This document shows, piece by piece, positions 9,799-17,281 of a DNA stretch of 64,000 bases. Source of the DNA: BD1-7 clade bacterium (lineage in GTDB: Bacteria > Pseudomonadota > Gammaproteobacteria > Pseudomonadales > DT-91); NCBI GenBank assembly GCA_902705865.1, contig CACSIO010000012.1:496001-560000 (forward strand), given 5' to 3'. The position numbers and the translations under genes were made by a program. The notes beneath the pieces are model-generated. The model saw nothing but the letters and a program-made list of their open reading frames with translations. It searched no databases and was not told the DNA's origin. The first letter of the stretch is position 1; each line of letters opens with the position of its first letter.

Positions 9799-11157
9799 TT
9801 ATGCTGGTAAGCTGATTGTTACCAATAGACCACCTTCCGGGTGGTTTTTTAATGCCAATTTTCCACCACAGTGCTCAAGCGCGCGCACTGCGATGCTTAA
9901 GCCAAGTCCAAATCCTTCTGTATGCATCTGTTGATCCGCACGCTGAAATGGCTGCATAACCTGCTCTAAATCCTTATCGTTAATCCCAGAGCCATGATCG
10001 CGGATATGCAGCACTATTTCGTTGGATCGCTTCGCCAGATCAAGATCTATGGCTGAGTCGCTAGGAGTGTGCTGGCAGGCGTTTTCGAGAACATTATTGA
10101 TCGCGCTGGATAGCAATTGTTGATCTGCGTTGACCGACACCGAAGGTTGTTCATCGTTTGCCCATTGGATGGTTCGTACTGGGTGCCGGAATCGGCAGTC
10201 ATCGACTACCTGCTGAATCGTGTCATTCAGTGATGTAGGGCCGATGTCATCCGTGTGGCCTGCGCGGCTGAGTTCGATGATTCGACCGATTAACTGATGC
10301 ATGCGCTCACATTCTTGATGTAAACGTTGAATATTTGCATCAGGTGCATCTTTTGCTTGGCGACTTTTCTGTTCGATAAGCGCTGCGGCAGCCTGAAGTC
10401 GAGCCAGTGGTGCTCGAAGCTCGTGGGAGACGTCATTCAGCAATGCTTGGCGGTTTTCGATCATAGTGGCGACATTAATCGCCATCTGATCGGTGGTGCG
10501 GGCGAGGTCTCCGATCGTGTCTTTACGAGCTAACAGTTTTTGGTCGAGTTGCGTGTCAAAATCGAGAGTCGACAGCGCTCGTGTATAGGTTCGTAATTTG
10601 TTTAACGGCCTCTGAATTAGATAGGTTGCCATAAAACTGACCAGCGCTGCTCCTAGCATCAGAGCGCTAAATTGCATCAGGTGCAGCCGTATAAATGAAC
10701 GTGGTAGCCAATGCTTGCGTGCCGGAGAATGGGCCTCTACGCGATAATGGAGGCCTGCATCGCTTACAAATTCAGTTTCGCGCACTTTACCGGGTATGGC
10801 TGTTTTCTCTGATGTTTCATGGTCATGTGTGTGGCGTTTTTTTCGAAAGCGCTCGTACACCAATTCACCATCATCGGTGTAGATTCGGATGTTGGCGCTG
10901 CGTAAATCATGGCGCAACATCTTATCGAGGTGTTTTTCTCGTTTGTATGAGAGTCTTTTCGACGGTTTGTTTTCCCATGCATTGATGATGGGTCTGACGT
11001 AGGTCGGAATGCGATCAGAAAAATGCTGGTCGGCCAAACGTGTTTGACTAACACTGACCACATAAAAGCTAGTTAAAGCGATCACCGTAACGTTGGTCAA
11101 CCAAACCAGTAGAAAGAGCTTCCAAAACAGGCTGTCAAACCGAACACTGCGTTTCAT
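9799..11157 (-). CDS. CpxA-like envelope-stress sensor histidine kinase
   Basis: This 452-residue inner-membrane kinase has TM1 at about residues 12-36, a periplasmic sensor loop (about 37-158, with a His-rich K-K-R-H-T-H-D-H), TM2 at about 159-181, and HAMP at about 182-235. The dimerisation domain has the phospho-accepting His245 in S-H-E-L-R-A-P-L. The ATPase domain shows an N-box (N-N-V-L-E-N-A-C-Q-H-T), a G1 box D-H-G-S-G-I and a G2 box G-F-G-L-G-L-S-I-A. The stop codon of the upstream response regulator overlaps its ATG, so the two genes form an operon. A Spy/CpxP-like gene is transcribed divergently, which with the sequence makes a CpxA role likely. The signal sensed is presumably envelope protein misfolding or metal stress, by analogy. 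RstB or other OmpR-family partners are the alternative. Confidence 0.85.
   Translation of the reverse strand: MKRSVRFDSLFWKLFLLVWLTNVTVIALTSFYVVSVSQTRLADQHFSDRIPTYVRPIINAWENKPSKRLSYKREKHLDKMLRHDLRSANIRIYTDDGELVYERFRKKRHTHDHETSEKTAIPGKVRETEFVSDAGLHYRVEAHSPARKHWLPRSFIRLHLMQFSALMLGAALVSFMATYLIQRPLNKLRTYTRALSTLDFDTQLDQKLLARKDTIGDLARTTDQMAINVATMIENRQALLNDVSHELRAPLARLQAAAALIEQKSRQAKDAPDANIQRLHQECERMHQLIGRIIELSRAGHTDDIGPTSLNDTIQQVVDDCRFRHPVRTIQWANDEQPSVSVNADQQLLSSAINNVLENACQHTPSDSAIDLDLAKRSNEIVLHIRDHGSGINDKDLEQVMQPFQRADQQMHTEGFGLGLSIAVRALEHCGGKLALKNHPEGGLLVTISLPA
9829..9850 (+). terminator. Rho-independent terminator embedded in the 3' end of the facing kinase gene
   Basis: ACCACC (9829-9834), a TTCCG loop and GGTGGT (9840-9845) are followed by a run of T up to 9850. 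Read on the plus strand this is a short intrinsic terminator for the two exported-protein genes. The same bases encode N-H-P-E-G-G near the C-terminus of the histidine kinase on the other strand. Confidence 0.5.
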
Positions 11158-11912
11158 GGTGTTTCCCCTGAGAATTGGTAGCCCGTGCCACGCAGTGTAT
11201 TGATGAGTGTGTTATCACCCAAGTGCTTTGCCAGCTTTTGGCGAATACGACTGACATGCACGTCGATGCTGCGGTCGTAAGGGCTGAGTTTTCGGTGCAA
11301 GACTTTCTCTGTCAGCGTTTCTTTGGAAACAACCTTGCCCTGATGTTGCATCAACAACGCCAATGTATTGAATTCGGCGCTAGTCAGAGAGACGTCAACG
11401 CTGTTAATAGTGGTTTTACGTTGGGCAAGATTGAGTTCGATACCATGAGCACTTAATTCAACCGGCAGATTGCGGTTGTCGTCATCGGAGCCTTTTAGCG
11501 TCTGTTGAAAGGCGTTAACTGCCAAATTTGAGCGCCGAAGTGTGGCGCGTATGCGGGCGGCAAGCTCTCGCGGGTTACAGGGTTTGGCGAGATAGTCGTC
11601 AGCGCCCATTTCAAGGCCGAGAATCCGATCAATGTCGTCGGCTCTTCCGGTTAGCATGATGACTGGCAGCGGCATGCGCGCGCGAATGCTTTGCAGTACA
11701 TCAAGCCCGCTGATACCTGGCATCATAATGTCGAGCACTGCAAGGTCGTAGGTTGCCCCATCGTTCAGCTGATTCAACGCTGATTGGCCGTCATGTAAGG
11801 TGTCGACAGTGAAGCCTTCACCATGCAAGTACTCGCTGAGCATCTCGCACAAGGCGGTATCGTCATCAACGAGGAGTATGTGATCAGGCCGTTCAGTTTG
11901 CATAGGTTGCAT
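11154..11912 (-). CDS. CpxR-like OmpR-family response regulator
   Basis: This 252-residue two-domain regulator has a receiver domain (about 10-125) with acidic pocket D16-D18, phosphoacceptor Asp61 in V-L-D-I-M-M-P-G, the switch Thr in L-T-G-R, and Lys in Y-L-A-K-P. The winged-helix DNA-binding domain (about 150-250) includes L-T-S-A-E-F-N-T-L-A-L-L and the recognition segment S-I-D-V-H-V-S-R-I-R-Q-K-L, ending in L-R-G-T-G-Y-Q-F as in CpxR/OmpR proteins. It is coupled to the kinase gene by a 4-base overlap. Three TTTAC repeats matching CpxR half-sites lie in the 150-base gap before the divergent Spy-like gene, suggesting both autoregulation and control of that gene. Confidence 0.88.
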   Translation of the reverse strand: MQPMQTERPDHILLVDDDTALCEMLSEYLHGEGFTVDTLHDGQSALNQLNDGATYDLAVLDIMMPGISGLDVLQSIRARMPLPVIMLTGRADDIDRILGLEMGADDYLAKPCNPRELAARIRATLRRSNLAVNAFQQTLKGSDDDNRNLPVELSAHGIELNLAQRKTTINSVDVSLTSAEFNTLALLMQHQGKVVSKETLTEKVLHRKLSPYDRSIDVHVSRIRQKLAKHLGDNTLINTLRGTGYQFSGETP

Positions 11913-11972
11913 AGGTATTCCGTTGTTGCCGAAGCATGATCATACGACAGCCTTCCGGCGCGTTTTGGCGAC

Positions 11973-11998
11973 TTTACCTAACTTTACACTGTCTTTAC
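11973..11998. promoter_or_regulatory. Tandem CpxR-like operator (three half-sites)
   Basis: TTTAC occurs at 11973-11977, 11983-11987 and 11994-11998, spaced by 5 and 6 bases. On the other strand this reads GTAAA-N6-GTAAA-N5-GTAAA, matching the known CpxR consensus of two GTAAA half-sites about 5 bases apart. It lies between the divergent cpxR-like and spy-like genes and just upstream of a -10-like CATACT (12021-12026) for the spy-like gene. Confidence 0.7.
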
Positions 11999-12062
11999 AC
12001 ATCTTGGCGTTTGCCCTTGGCATACTTAATCCCGAACACTGATTCAACGAAAGGTGAACACC

Positions 12063-12527
12063 ATGAACAAAACACTGAAAACTTTAACAGCAGTTACTTT
12101 GAGCGCCGGCTTACTATTGGGTACAGGCGCGGCGATGGCTAAACCTGGGCACGGCGGTCACGGCGATAACAATTATCGGGCGTATTTCAATCAAGAAGTC
12201 TTACAACTGACATCTGAACAGCGTGATGAGATCAAAACCATTGTTAAAAAGGCGAAAACCGAAGGTAGGGCACAGCGCGAAGCACACAGACAGGTGAGTA
12301 TCGCTAAATTAGATCCAACTGCAGCGGATTACCAAACCCAGGTCGAGGCGATTGCTGATGCGAAGGCGGCAATGGTGAAGCAACGCATCCTGAAACAAGC
12401 ACAGGTGCGTGCGGACATCTATCAGATATTAACGCCCGAGCAGCGTGAAAAAATGCTGAAGCTGGACGAATACCGAGGCAAGCAAAAAGGTAAACATCAT
12501 CACGGTGAAAAACACCAACGCTCTTGA
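12063..12527 (+). CDS. Spy/CpxP-family periplasmic chaperone
   Basis: This 154-residue protein starts from ATG 12063, chosen over the in-frame GTG at 12054 because AGGTG at 12052-12056 is correctly spaced. A signal peptide is cleaved near A-M-A at about residue 26. The mature protein is a charged helical bundle with two L-T-x-x-Q motifs: L-T-S-E-Q-R-D-E-I early and L-T-P-E-Q-R-E-K-M late. These define the Spy/CpxP/CnrX family of ATP-independent chaperones or stress modulators. It begins with a His/Gly-rich stretch after cleavage and ends G-K-H-H-H-G-E-K-H, which could bind metal. It is divergent from the CpxRA-like operon behind three CpxR-like half-sites, so it is a likely target and possibly a feedback modulator of that pair. 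Confidence 0.9.
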   Translation: MNKTLKTLTAVTLSAGLLLGTGAAMAKPGHGGHGDNNYRAYFNQEVLQLTSEQRDEIKTIVKKAKTEGRAQREAHRQVSIAKLDPTAADYQTQVEAIADAKAAMVKQRILKQAQVRADIYQILTPEQREKMLKLDEYRGKQKGKHHHGEKHQRS

Positions 12528-12581
12528 ACAACATCATCACTGACGAATAAATCAGGCTATCATCCGATATCTTGATTTCCA

Positions 12582-12610
12582 ACGCCCGGTTCTAGCCGGG
12601 TGTTTTTTTA
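12582..12610 (+). terminator. Rho-independent terminator after the Spy-like gene
   Basis: The 8-bp stem ACGCCCGG (12582-12589) pairs with CCGGGTGT (12596-12603), with one G-T pair and a 6-base loop. A run of T follows at 12603-12609. It lies about 55 bases after the spy-like stop codon. Confidence 0.75.
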
Positions 12611-12795
12611 CCTGCCTATTTTGAAAGTGGCTTTGATGGTTTTTCACTGCTTAAACCTTTCGTCGAGTTGAATCCCAAAGCTGTTTCCTCTGCTTATAAT
12701 GGTATGCGGGCATTGAGCCTGTCAGAGCAAGCGGTTAAAGTAAGCGCCCCGCTGACTTCTCAGCCACGACTAGCAATATAAAAAGAGGCGCAGGT

Positions 12796-13554
12796 ATGGC
12801 CGATGAATGTTTCGCCCTGAAGGGTAGTGTTGTTACTACCATCATTATCGAGCTCCACACGTTTGATCCCGCTGATTTTGTGCAGCTATTACAACAAAAA
12901 ATTGGGCAAGCGCCTTCGTTTTTTCATCAAAGTCCGGTCATTATTGATTTATCCATGGTTGCGGATATCTCTGCAGATGCATTACGTCAGATAATTAGCT
13001 TGTGCGAAGATTCTGGTCTTCAGCCGATTGGTTTCAAAGGCGAGCAGCACGCCGCAGCGGTTGCAGAAACACCGCTTGCACTGTTGCCAGATACAGGCAC
13101 GCGCGCCAAGTCGGTTAAACCTACCCCAGCCGCTGATACGTTAAGCGAGTGCAGCGGCAAATCCGCTGCCAGCGAAGACAGCGCACCTGCAGAGGAAGAG
13201 CCTAGTGCAGTTGCTGTGGCATCCCGACCAACCAAGGTCATTGAGCAGCCGGTGCGCTCGGGTCAGCAGGTTTATGCAGCAGATGCGAATTTGGTGGTAT
13301 TGGGTAATGTCAGTGAGGGGGCAGAAGTGCTCGCCGATGGCGATATTCATGTCTATGGCGCACTTCGAGGCAGAGCGTTAGCCGGCGTTCGTGGTGATGT
13401 AACTGCACGAATTTTTTGCCAACAGCTGAATGCTGAGCTGTTGTCGATCGCGGGGAATTTTATTCTCAGCGATAGTATTGATCCTTCGCATAACAAATCT
13501 GCTGTGCAGGTTGCGCTGAGCGAGCAATCCTTGCAAGTGAAATCACTTTATTGA
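12796..13554 (+). CDS. minC: Septum site-determining protein MinC
   Basis: MinC inhibits FtsZ ring assembly at the cell poles when recruited to the membrane by MinD. This 252-residue protein has an N-terminal FtsZ-inhibiting domain (about 1-105, with F-E/F-K-G and P-V-I-I-D-L-S at the expected places). A long Ala/Ser/Glu/Pro-rich linker (about 105-150) is followed by the C-terminal right-handed beta-helix that dimerises and binds MinD (about 155-252). Its signature is V-R-S-G-Q-Q-V-Y-A, L-V-V-L-G-N-V-S-x-G-A-E-V-x-A-D-G-D-I-H-V-Y-G-x-L-R-G-R-A and G-A/D-x-x-A-R-I-F-C-Q. It lies 152 bases upstream of minD, so the three genes are probably one operon, although the spacer could hold its own promoter. 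Confidence 0.95.
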   Translation: MADECFALKGSVVTTIIIELHTFDPADFVQLLQQKIGQAPSFFHQSPVIIDLSMVADISADALRQIISLCEDSGLQPIGFKGEQHAAAVAETPLALLPDTGTRAKSVKPTPAADTLSECSGKSAASEDSAPAEEEPSAVAVASRPTKVIEQPVRSGQQVYAADANLVVLGNVSEGAEVLADGDIHVYGALRGRALAGVRGDVTARIFCQQLNAELLSIAGNFILSDSIDPSHNKSAVQVALSEQSLQVKSLY

Positions 13555-13706
13555 ATACTCAGTATTTGTGACGTTATTCATATATTTACGCATTTTTTTG
13601 CCTATTTTCACCGGTTTGCAAAGGCAATATGCATATTGATTAATGACAATTCACAGCTTGGCGTTGATGCTAAACAACTGTACTTGTCAAAAAAAGGAGC
13701 CTGGTT

Positions 13707-14519
13707 TTGGCGAAAATAATTGTTGTTACTTCAGGAAAAGGCGGTGTGGGTAAAACCACAACCAGTGCTGCTATCGGCACCGGGTTGGCATTAAAAGGAT
13801 TTAAAACAGTAATTATTGATTTTGATGTAGGCCTTAGAAACCTTGATTTGATCATGGGTTGCGAGCGTCGCGTTGTTTACGATTTCGTTAATGTTATCAA
13901 TGAAGAAGCGAACCTGAATCAGGCGCTGATCAAAGACAAACGCTGCGACAAACTGTTTATTCTGCCTGCATCTCAAACCCGTGATAAAGAAGCGCTTTCT
14001 AGAGAAGGCGTGGGCAAAGTGCTTGATGCACTGGCTGAAGACTTTGAATATATCATTTGTGATTCTCCAGCGGGTATTGAAAACGGCGCTCAGATGTCGC
14101 TGTATTTCGCTGACGAAGCCGTTGTAGTAACTAACCCTGAAGTATCTTCTGTAAGAGATTCCGACCGAATTTTGGGCATTCTACAAAGCAAATCGCGTAA
14201 AGCTGAAATTGGTGAAAGTGTTAGAGAACACTTGCTAGTCACACGTTATAGCCCTGAACGTGTATCCGCCGGTGAAATGCTGAGCGTTGAAGATGTTGAA
14301 GAAATTCTGGCTATTCCATTGCTGGGTGTAATCCCTGAATCTCAGGCTGTGTTGAAAGCGTCTAATCAGGGCATGCCCGTGATCCTAGACAATGTTGCTG
14401 AGGCAGGGCAGGCATATGATGATGCTGTACGGCGTTTATTGGGTGAAAATGTCGAACATCGTTTTCTAGAAGCCCAGAAAAAAGGATTTTTCAAACGATT
14501 GTTGGGAGCCGGCGCGTGA
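13707..14519 (+). CDS. minD: Septum site-determining ATPase MinD
   Basis: MinD is a membrane-binding ATPase that recruits MinC and oscillates under MinE control. The 270-residue protein begins with TTG at 13707, supported by AAGGAG at 13694-13699 and by alignment to the family start M-A-x-I-I-V-V-T-S-G. The deviant Walker A motif G-K-G-G-V-G-K-T-T (about residues 10-18), the Walker B-like D-F-D-x-G-L-R-N-L-D-L, and C-D-S-P-A-G-I-E are all intact. The C-terminal amphipathic membrane-targeting helix is present as K-G-F-F-K-R-L-L-G. The stop overlaps the minE start (GTGA). Confidence 0.98.
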   Translation: MAKIIVVTSGKGGVGKTTTSAAIGTGLALKGFKTVIIDFDVGLRNLDLIMGCERRVVYDFVNVINEEANLNQALIKDKRCDKLFILPASQTRDKEALSREGVGKVLDALAEDFEYIICDSPAGIENGAQMSLYFADEAVVVTNPEVSSVRDSDRILGILQSKSRKAEIGESVREHLLVTRYSPERVSAGEMLSVEDVEEILAIPLLGVIPESQAVLKASNQGMPVILDNVAEAGQAYDDAVRRLLGENVEHRFLEAQKKGFFKRLLGAGA

Positions 14520-14764
14520 GTTTTTTTGACCATTTTCGTAGCAAGAACAAACAAACGGCATCTGTTGCGAAAGAGCGCTTACAGATCATCGTTGCGCATG
14601 AGCGAGCGCAGCGTACACAGCCTGATTATTTGCCGCAATTGCAGCGCGAGCTGGTTGAGGTTATCAAAAAGTATGTCAACATCGATCAGGATCAAGTCTC
14701 CGTGCAGCTTGATTCTAACGATAGCTGCTCCGTTCTAGAGCTGAATGTGACGCTACCTGAGTGA
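14516..14764 (+). CDS. minE: Cell division topological specificity factor MinE
   Basis: MinE stimulates MinD ATPase activity and confines MinCD to the cell poles. The 82-residue protein starts with GTG at 14516, overlapping the minD stop by 4 bases, which is the usual coupled arrangement. The N-terminus M-S-F-F-D-H-F-R is the membrane-targeting segment. A[12 protein letters not shown] is the conserved anti-MinCD helix, and [17 protein letters not shown] opens the topological specificity domain. Length is slightly shorter than E. coli MinE (88). Confidence 0.97.
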   Translation: MSFFDHFRSKNKQTASVAKERLQIIVAHERAQRTQPDYLPQLQRELVEVIKKYVNIDQDQVSVQLDSNDSCSVLELNVTLPE

Positions 14765-14771
14765 TAATTTG

Positions 14772-14805
14772 ATCCTGGCAGTGTGCGTTGCGCAGCTGCT
14801 AGGAT
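14772..14805 (+). terminator. Possible hairpin terminator downstream of minE
   Basis: ATCCTGGCAG (14772-14781) pairs with CTGCTAGGAT (14796-14805) over 10 bp with one G-T pair and a 14-base loop. The bases after it (TATCTG) lack a clean T-run, so it may be a processing hairpin instead of an intrinsic terminator. Confidence 0.35.
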
Positions 14806-14948
14806 TATCTGATTGCATATCGATTTCAAAATTCAGGGCTGACTGATATCGTCGCCTTTCTTCACTCTACTCTTCATTCCAATTCTTCATTCCAATTCGC
14901 CCCGACCTACAATCCTGCAAACCGCTAATCGAACTATCGGATTGCGGC

Positions 14949-15452
14949 TTATACCCGTGTGTTGTTGTTGGTATCCTGACTTTCGCGAATGCGCTCAATG
15001 GAATAATCCGCAGTACCCGATTTAGCCATGCGGTCGTAGAGCACAACGTTGGCAGTCGCAGCCAAATTCATGCACCCGATGGTAGGGATGTACACGACAT
15101 CATCACACCAGGCTAAAACGTCGTCTTTCAATGATCCGTCTTCCGGGCCAAAAACATAAAACGCGTTTTTCGGATGTTCATATTCGATGAGAGGTTTTGC
15201 GCCCTCGACCAACTCAATAGCAACAACCGTTGCGCCTAGCGGCACGGAATCCCGCAAATCCTGACTGTGAATAATCGGAATGCGTTCATGAACCTTCTGT
15301 GTATTGGTCATGAACTCTCGCGCTTTTTGATATCGCTGACCGCTGTAAAAGACGCTGTTGACACCGTAGCAACCGGCAGCACGAAGGATAATACCAACAT
15401 TTTCTGGGTTTTTAGGGTTGGATAGCCCGATACAGGCAAAGCCGTTGGACAT
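14949..15452 (-). CDS. SpoU/TrmH-family RNA 2'-O-methyltransferase
   Basis: This 167-residue protein is a compact SPOUT methyltransferase, probably acting on tRNA or rRNA ribose with S-adenosylmethionine. The three SpoU motifs are present: motif 1 N-P-K-N-P-E-N-V-G-I-I-L-R-A-A-G (residues 12-27), motif 2 Y-V-F-G-P-E-D-G-S-L (about 107-116), and motif 3 I-P-T-I-G-C-M-N-L-A-A-T-A-N-V-V-L-Y. Together they form the trefoil knot SAM site. It lacks the extra RNA-binding N-terminal domain of TrmH and RlmB, and its length is near that of TrmL (YibK), though the sequence is not obviously orthologous. The exact target nucleotide is not known. It is separated from the Bat operon upstream on the same strand by 86 bases. 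Confidence 0.88.
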   Translation of the reverse strand: MSNGFACIGLSNPKNPENVGIILRAAGCYGVNSVFYSGQRYQKAREFMTNTQKVHERIPIIHSQDLRDSVPLGATVVAIELVEGAKPLIEYEHPKNAFYVFGPEDGSLKDDVLAWCDDVVYIPTIGCMNLAATANVVLYDRMAKSGTADYSIERIRESQDTNNNTRV

Positions 15453-15503
15453 AGGTGCAGCCTCGAAAATTATTCAGATACAAAACAGAGCGCTGCATTG
15501 TAA

Positions 15504-15531
15504 ACGCCTGCTGATGGGTTTCAACAGGCGT
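15504..15531 (-). terminator. Hairpin after the Bat operon
   Basis: ACGCCTG (15504-15510) and CAGGCGT (15525-15531) form a stem that can extend to 10 bp with one mismatch. It lies just beyond the batD stop codon on the minus strand. The tail is short (TTTAC on the minus strand), so termination is plausible but weak. Confidence 0.35.
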
Positions 15532-15538
15532 AAATGGT

Positions 15539-17281
15539 TTAACCGTTGTTAGGGTACAGCGGCGCTAGTTGGTCTTTACTCATAATATTTGCCGTTGCCT
15601 GGGATTTTTCGCAGGAGTCAGCGATCGTTTGCCAGTGTTGTGGTTGCCCTGGCTCGCCTTGGAACAACGCTGCATCAAGCGCTTTTAACGCGTCGTTCGC
15701 TTGCGAAGATTGCAGTAAGCGTGCGACATCCATGGTGGAGTAGGCAGATGCTTCAGGCCAGCGTAGCTTGGCCCATGCGAGCAGTTTGATGCGAATAGCT
15801 TCTGGCTGGCCTAGTTGGCATGCAGACTTCAAGGCATTTAAGGCTGCCGGTAACTGGCTTGCTTCCGCAGATGGGGCTGCTTGCTCATCCGATATAGCGG
15901 TAGGGCGTCTTCGGCTGTTCAACCAAAGCACCAGAAATACTAATGCAAGCACACTGCTGATGGCGGTGGCAATCTGCCAGAGGCGCAGGTGTTGATGGTC
16001 AACTTGAACAGCGCTTGCTGATTTAGGAGGCTCAGCGGTGGGCTGCGGGTTTAATAGCGCTGGCTCAGACGGTGCAGCTTGTGGTGCGATTGCTGCGTCT
16101 GGATTTGGTTTTACCGTCAACGTAACGGCTGGTAACTCGGCTGTTTGTAATTTTTGTGTCGTCAAATTCCACCATTGTAACTGTATCGCTGGCAGTGTGA
16201 CGGTGCCCGACTGAGTTGGAACAATGGCGATTGAGTCAGTATGAATACCTACAATACCTCTTTCATTCTGGCGATCTTCTGAGGTTGGTTGATCGGGGTA
16301 GGTCTTGTAATTGGCAGTGCCGTCCATTGTGATTGGTGGCAACTGTTCGGCACTGAGGCCCAAAGCGGTGGTGGTAATGGTTCGTGTGATTGAGTCGCCA
16401 ACTTTCAAGTCTTGGAGGTCACTGCTCCAGCTATCTTTGAGACTCATTGTTTGTGCCGGTAACCAATCCCCCTCGTGTGGCGGCGGCGTTGTGACGTCGA
16501 CGGTCTCGCTGTTCGTTCTCACACGTTCCTGACGATTACTGGAGAACAAGCTACGAAACCCTTGGCGACCGCCATCCGGCCGCGCAACATGCACGGTTAC
16601 TGGTGGGATTTGCAGTGTGCCGCTGGCCTGTGGGAATAGGGCATAACGAACTTCATACGTTTGAAAAAGCTTACCGCCAAGTGTGCGCTGATAGCTGGTT
16701 TGGCCAATTTCCTTGAGCAGCGTGTTTGGAATATTCAACGGTTCAATATTCAGGTCGGTGAGATTAACTGCCGTATTCACTTTAACCGTTAGTAAGACCT
16801 GCTGCTGCAATGTCACTTCTTGGTTATCGACCGACAACTCCGCAAAAATATTGCTAACCGGGCCTTTGGTTGGGTCGGTGTTGATGGCATTCACTTGCAG
16901 TTGTCGTGCTGCAACGGTTTCTCCATCCAATGTAAAGCCAGGGATGGTGTAAATGCCGGGCGCCTTCGGTTCTAGCATATAAGCGGTACTGGAGGTCGAG
17001 GTACAGCTGAAATTTACACAGGAGGTTTGTTTTGATTGCCCGCGACTGGTGACGTCAAAGTTGCGCTCAAGATTACGCAATACGTCATCGGGCAGTGCGC
17101 CGTCGTCTTCGGCTTCTACCGTCAGTGTGGCACTTTCGCTCATCGAAATTTGTGTGCGGTCGAGCGTTACCTTGGCTGCTAGTGCCACTTGAGCACCGCA
17201 CATGGATGCAGCGATGGCAAGAACTGCTATGGCACGTCGCACCGTAGGCTTAATCAGTGAGGGCGTTGCAGAAATTACCAT
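15539..17281 (-). CDS. batD: BatD-like protein (oxygen-tolerance/aerotolerance family)
   Basis: This 580-residue protein is the last gene of the Bat operon. It has a signal peptide (about 1-35, ending in A-L-A-A), a long periplasmic region of Ig-like beta domains (about 36-430), and one transmembrane helix at about 435-455 (I-S-S-V-L-A-L-V-F-L-V-L-W-L) followed by a cytosolic tail. The first domain has V-T-L-D-R-T-Q-I-S-M-S-E-S, typical of BatD. Bat proteins in Bacteroides and Leptospira have been linked to aerotolerance and stress, but the molecular role is not established. Its start overlaps the preceding VWA-TPR gene by 7 bases, consistent with translational coupling. Confidence 0.88.
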   Translation of the reverse strand: MVISATPSLIKPTVRRAIAVLAIAASMCGAQVALAAKVTLDRTQISMSESATLTVEAEDDGALPDDVLRNLERNFDVTSRGQSKQTSCVNFSCTSTSSTAYMLEPKAPGIYTIPGFTLDGETVAARQLQVNAINTDPTKGPVSNIFAELSVDNQEVTLQQQVLLTVKVNTAVNLTDLNIEPLNIPNTLLKEIGQTSYQRTLGGKLFQTYEVRYALFPQASGTLQIPPVTVHVARPDGGRQGFRSLFSSNRQERVRTNSETVDVTTPPPHEGDWLPAQTMSLKDSWSSDLQDLKVGDSITRTITTTALGLSAEQLPPITMDGTANYKTYPDQPTSEDRQNERGIVGIHTDSIAIVPTQSGTVTLPAIQLQWWNLTTQKLQTAELPAVTLTVKPNPDAAIAPQAAPSEPALLNPQPTAEPPKSASAVQVDHQHLRLWQIATAISSVLALVFLVLWLNSRRRPTAISDEQAAPSAEASQLPAALNALKSACQLGQPEAIRIKLLAWAKLRWPEASAYSTMDVARLLQSSQANDALKALDAALFQGEPGQPQHWQTIADSCEKSQATANIMSKDQLAPLYPNNG

